DNA of 64,000 bases from NCBI RefSeq assembly GCF_000001735.4, contig NC_003071.7, forward strand, positions 15,041,443 through 15,105,442, read 5' to 3'. Positions 58,961 through 64,000 of this stretch are shown here, piece after piece. The notes beneath the pieces were generated by a model. The model made no database searches, was not told the origin of the DNA, and saw only the letters and a program-made list of their open reading frames with translations. The stretch is from Arabidopsis thaliana. Lineage: Eukaryota > Streptophyta > Magnoliopsida > Brassicales > Brassicaceae. Numbering within the stretch: position 1 is the stretch's first letter; every line of letters begins with the position of its first letter. Position numbers and translations under genes: made by a program.

Positions 58961-61900
58961 GTCACATGAACCATGGTGATATAATGTTGTGAAAACCCCA
59001 ATCATAGAGATGGGAGGAGCTTTGAGGGTGTACGAGCAAGTGGCTACCTCTCCAGATTTATTAGATTTAGCATTAAAGGATTTAATATGCTGGTAGGTCT
59101 ATCCGCGAACCATAATTTTTTTTTATAATAGTATGTTTTTTAATAATATAAAACCAACAAGAGTGGTTAGATATTTTAGGTCGTGAGATCTTCCAATTTG
59201 TTTTGTTAGAGCTTCGATATTATTAGAGTAAGTTCAGTAGATTGTGAATTCGCATGCCTAAAAAATGTAAAGGCGTAGAAATTTTAGAGTAAGTTCAAAT
59301 AGTCTATGTCCATTATGAAATTTATTGTATAATTTTTAGACTTAAAAATGACCAAACTAAAAATTTATATATAAAATTTAAGAGCTACAGTTCTAATGAA
59401 AAAAAAAATTAGACAAAAGTGATCATTTATACTTTAAAACCTAGCGTATCGAGGATAAATTTCTAGCTGTTAAAAAAGCAATACTTTGTGACTATGTCCT
59501 ACACCTATATATATATGATCATCTCTATCAACTTATATCTTGTCACAAAGTGGAAGGGTTAATTATGAAGAAGCAGTGGTTATTATTTCGGCGGCTATAT
59601 ATGGTAAAGACGCTTTGGTTCAAAAGTAAAAAAAGAAACAAAGAGATATGATCACATTTGTATAATTGTGCGGTCAAAGGGTGGGCAAAGCCTGACTTTT
59701 GATTATTGACTTCCATTTTAATGCAATCCGATCGGTATTACGAGGCCTACCCGCATTGGGGTAATGTATGAAAGTTAAAGAAAAAGAAACTGCCTAGGCT
59801 ATTTGAAAGTGACTGTGAAATAATGATTCTTTGGAGATGTCGAAAATGAAGAACAACAGTGTTAGGAACAAAAAAAGTTGAGCGCATGGATAATTGGATA
59901 TCCAACCCTATTCTGAAAACCCAACAAGAAAAAAACATAGCCGTTCTATACCAAAGTCATAAGTAAATGTCTTTTTTTTTTTTTTTTTTCAAAATAGTCC
60001 TTGAGATGACGACACTAAAACTATTTCTCAAAATACTTCGGTAAATTAAGTTTGGCACTTACTAGGACACTATGGAGGTCGAGCTATATCGTACCGAATT
60101 ACTCGGTGCAAGTTTCCTGGAATATATAGTTTTTGTTGTTGTTGTTGTTGTGTATAATTTTTTGTATTCGAATCGACTCTTTGGTACCGGTTACATCAAA
60201 AAGCTCCTATATATGAGAAGTCGGTTTATAGTTATATATATGATATTGATTTATTATGTATAAGCTAATAAAACTAATGTTTTTTTATTCTTGTCCCATA
60301 CTCTCATGCACTTTCAAATATTGTAGTTGAAGATATGCTTGCGACCTTGCGAAAGTTCCATGTTTAAATATATATATATATATATATAGTTTCATAGGTA
60401 CAACACTGAATTTTAAGAAACAGAAATTTGGATGAAAGACAAGGCTACCACTGGCCATTCAATAAATAGGTCAATACTCAAAAAGGCTACACCACAATAA
60501 TTGCCAAAGTCTAGTTTGCCGATATTAAAGTTTGTTATGATGCGTATGTATGCTGATATATGTTCAAAAATTTTGGGAGAAGAAACGGGTTGTTATTTGA
60601 AAACAAAACATGCATATTTAAAATAAAATTGTATGAATAACTACTAAGGTTTATTAAGTCTTCAATATTTCATAGATATTAGTTATATATGATGATATAA
60701 TCACAAGATTCAGAGAGAGAGAGAAAGATTCACATACCTACATACATTTGGTAAAAAGAAGTTAGATCGTTCTTGTTTGTCTATGGTCTTATATTAGAAT
60801 CTTAGTCGGCAAATTTTAGTAAAAACACACATATATATATGAAGCATCGAATCTGGTTCTATAGAGATCAAAGGAAGTTTGGGACCCTAATAATAAAGCC
60901 GTATATATATATATATACTTATGGGTGTATATATATGTGCGTATAAACTGCATGTGTATATAGTTGTATCAATGCATGTGTGTCAGTGTCTGCATATAAA
61001 ATATGAAATATTCACTTCACTATCAGAATCATTGTTATACACAACTCATGTCAATCTTTTGTTGTGTTTCATTTTGTCAAGCACAACACAAAAAATAATA
61101 CTTAAAATTCATAAAGCTATGAAATATTGAAAATGAACTTTTCCATATGATTAGAAGGAGAGAACTCAATAAATAATATCTAATGAGCAAAAGACAACTT
61201 ATCTGATATTTCTAATACATAGATTTCGTAAAATAAAAAAAAAGTATAGTACTCATGGTGTTTTTCACGCGTATTCTTAATAGTGGACTATATTGAAGCA
61301 GTGAAATTACTTTTAAATAGAGTCCATCCTATGTATTTAGAGTTCCTGCATTTTACATTTGGAACTCCTAAAAATTAATCTTTTTAAACAAAATATAAAA
61401 CATATAGAACCAACCTGTTTAGATATTTTATGTGTAATCCTGAGGCTGAGATTATTCTCAGTATACTTAAGATCGGTTCTACTATATCTTTAGGTAAGAT
61501 AAATATAATAACGATAAAGAAGAATCCATTTAGGAAGCAATTGTTCGATCCCATGAGGAATATATGGAGTTTACCAAATTTATCTTTGAAGACTAAAGAG
61601 GATCTAGGCGTGATCTAACCATCGTATCATAACAAAAAATATATTATATATGAGTAGTTCCAAACTTGTGTAACAAAAGAATTATATGATAATGTTCTTT
61701 CACATAGAAATAATTAAAATAAATTTAAAGTAAGAAAACTAGAAAAATGAAAACATGAATGGGGAATAGTAGGGATATGGGGCCTTAGCAATAACTTTTT
61801 TCAAGAGCAAGTTGTAAGCTTTTTTTTTTTAATTATTCTTGTTCAATTATGAGATTCCAACTTTCACATTACTACACCATAGTGTGGTATCCTACATGTC

Positions 61901-63390
61901 TCTTCTTATTTATTTTATTTTCATTTTTACAAATTTTTGTGTATAAATTCACATTAAAATAAAATGCAATGCCAATCATATTTGTTGGAAGAAACAAACT
62001 TATCCTCTTTCTTCTATCTTTTCAATTGATTGGGATTAAGGTTCATAGAAAACAACATGTGTCATAATAAAGTGAGTAGCATGTACTAAAATAAACTATA
62101 TATGAAAACTAAAGTTGTATTCACATTGATGTAACTTGTGCTTCCAATATTCATAAATCTGTAAAAAGTCAAATTTCTTTTAAGTCAGTTCCAGAGAAAA
62201 GTTTACATGTCGTACGAATCATAAATTCTAATGTATTGTACCAAAAAAGAATTTTGCTTGGAAGTTTGCTCTGCCAAAAGAGAATTTTGCTCTTTGACAT
62301 AAGACTTCGTTGTTTTCCTTTGTATATACCGTTATATTGACATGTTAAGTTATCCAGTCGTATCTTTTAGGTGAAACAATCAGTATATAGAAAGAAGAAA
62401 AAGTGTACACATGTTTTTGTCCAGCCCCATTACCAATATACCGATCTGGATATCATCTAGCTCACATTTCATGATAAAAGCAAACTCAGATGGAATGTGT
62501 GTACTGGGCTTTATTGGGCTAAACTTGAACTGAGCTTTTTATTTTTAAAAATAAATAAAAGAAACAACAAGGCCGATGATTTTTTCTTAGGTCTAAAAAG
62601 TCTAAAGTAAACCCATTTGTATTGTTTTGTATATAATATTATATAATTTACAAAAATATTGAAACGAGTAGTTCTGATATTTTGTTTCTATACTTTGACA
62701 TGTTTTCGTGCACAAAGTTCCTCAGTTTTTTTTCCCAAACAACAACCATTTCAGAAAATCTTTCTTCTTAGAAATTTTATTTCCCAATTTGAATAGAAAT
62801 ATAGATGGAATGGAAGGCAACGACTTGAAATAATAAAGATAAGGTTGGACATCTAAAGCCCATAAAACAAAGCTAATCCATGTACCATTGTCATCCACAA
62901 AGCGTCTCCACCTAAAGCCCATTTTGGATCCAAAATTAAATTTATTTGTAAGAAACAATATTTCTATTTTGTCATTTTACTTGCTGATCAAGAGTCGAAA
63001 AAGATGCACGAAAAGAAACATACACAAGCGAACACAATATAACTAACACTAATAGGTAATAGTTTCTGACACGTGTAGGCATAATAATTGGTGGCTACGT
63101 CCCTGCGGCGGTTGCAGTAACGATAAACACTCCACCACTAAGAGCGTCTCATCACACGCGCCAATTTCACTCTTACGATGGAGATAATGGGCGAGTGGGA
63201 TAGTGTATCACGTGACATTCGCAGACACAACTCGCTTCATAACTGAAAAAATTAATAATAAAAAATGGATATGTTTGTCTTTCTCTAATGTTTCATGAAC
63301 ATCTGTAACGTCAAACCCACTTTAAAAGCTCTGCTTTTTGTGTTTGTTTTTGCTTACTCTCAAAGAAAGTGGTTCAATCTCTCGATTTCC
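58961..63390. other. Gene-poor AT-rich stretch, right part, to the promoter of the last gene
   Basis: Simple repeats occur at 60129 (TTG)n, 60371 (AT)n and 60905 (AT)n. No convincing frame, splice pattern or RNA gene was found. The 63070-63250 part, with ACACGTGT and CACGTGAC elements, looks like the promoter of the next gene. Confidence 0.5.
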
Positions 63391-64000
63391 ATGGCGAGGA
63401 ATCATCAGTTCCGTGTGGATTTGGAAGAAATGGGGTTTCGTTCTCGTTCTCATCTGTTCCTCAACGAGTTCGAAACGTCTGCCGGAAGATTCAACTTGCT
63501 CAGCCGTAACCACCGTGATCATCTGTACGTTTCCGACGTTGTGGATACACTCTCTGAACAGTTCTCTTCGATGTCTCTTCTCCATCCTAAACCCAGACTG
63601 GTTCCTACTTTGCCTTCGAGTCTCCAGGTCATTTCCTTTTTTCCTCTGTTTCATTACTCTGTTTTCACATTTTCTTCACAAGTTTCATGTTTTTGTTTTG
63701 GTGTGTCTTATGCAGTCTTCTTTAAGGCCTAATGGTGTTAAAGCTTATCAGAGATTGTACCGAGAAAGGCTCAAGCTTGAACCTTTTTATGAACTTCATC
63801 TTTCAAGGATCCGCAAAGAGGTAGTCAAAATGCAAACTTTTCTTACTACTCTCTTTTGTCTCTCCTTTATGCACCGTTTGATGTTTTTTATTTTGAGTTG
63901 GTGATTGCAGTCACAGCAAGATAGAGCTAAGGTTTTACAGAGACAAGAGGCACGGCTACAGAAGAGAGGTTTGGTTCACCGAAACGGTAACGTTTTGAAG
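63391..64000 (+). CDS. EDA12: Plant protein of unknown function, 5' part (probably EDA12)
   Basis: Three exons are visible: 63391-63627, 63716-63820 and 63911 to the window edge, all in frame, for at least 144 residues. The ATG at 63391 (CCATGGCGAGG) was preferred. An upstream in-frame ATG at 63295 adds a hydrophobic piece in what is probably leader. The protein starts MARNHQFRVDLEEMGFRSR, then a loop with VSDVVDTLSEQFSSMSL, then a basic, helix-rich stretch (RLYRERLKLEPFYELH, AKVLQRQEARLQKRG) that looks like a coiled coil. No catalytic motif is visible. I believe this is At2g35950, named for embryo sac arrest, with low confidence in the name. Confidence 0.72.

Noticed and set aside
50871..63390. 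tRNA, snRNA or miRNA gene
   Set aside because: I looked for B-box-like GGTTCGAATCC strings and long foldbacks and saw none that convinced. A covariance or hairpin search was not possible here.
1..64000. CRISPR array, prophage, operon or bacterial system
   Set aside because: The window is spliced plant nuclear DNA with no regularly spaced repeats and no such genes.

Overview
The window is plant nuclear DNA. It is AT-rich between genes and has spliced genes with GT-AG introns, dicot codon use and plant-only families (CDPK, BEL1-like homeodomain, fasciclin-like arabinogalactan protein, ATL RING-H2, plant U-box). Gene order and predicted protein lengths match what I remember of the Arabidopsis thaliana chromosome 2 long arm, about At2g35790 to At2g35950. 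Locus names and symbols come from memory, not from a search. A close relative with the same gene order cannot be fully excluded.

Layout. 0-2 kb: 3' end of a TMEM70-like two-helix protein, then a TIM14/PAM18 J-like protein whose first coding exon is only the ATG. 3-7 kb: a seven-exon mitochondrial-carrier protein with a long N-terminal extension and an EF-hand (SAMTL). 7.7-11.7 kb: three tandem genes of the ureidoglycolate lyase (AllA-like) family. 12.5-14.3 kb: sucrose-phosphate phosphatase. 15.3 kb: a small membrane protein. 18.4-20.4 kb: FLA16. 21.8-23.8 kb (-): TPX2-domain protein WDL4. 25.7-27.7 kb (-): CPK25, a CDPK with degenerate and missing EF-hands. 28.8-30.1 kb (-): Mal d 1-associated-like protein. 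31.8-32.4 kb (-): ATL70-type RING-H2 ligase. 34.2-39.1 kb: DExH-box helicase. 41.7-42.9 kb (-): U-box ligase PUB23. 47.7-50.3 kb (-): BLH1 with a spliced 5' leader. 50.9-63.4 kb: about 12.5 kb without a gene I can support. From 63.4 kb: 5' part of a gene I believe is EDA12.

The genes are ordinary, mostly unrelated neighbours. There is no operon, CRISPR array, phage or dedicated novel system. The most informative structure is the 7.7-12.5 kb block. There the tandem duplication of the AllA-like gene also copied a piece of the SPP promoter and leader, now stranded between copies 1 and 2. Other points of note are a one-exon relic that looks like the plant ATP synthase FAd subunit (7.4 kb), a splice-spanning uORF in the BLH1 leader, a hAT-like MITE at 56.4 kb, and a G-box-rich, promoter-like island (57.7-59.0 kb) inside the gene-poor stretch. 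All exon boundaries were worked out by hand from reading frame and splice consensus.
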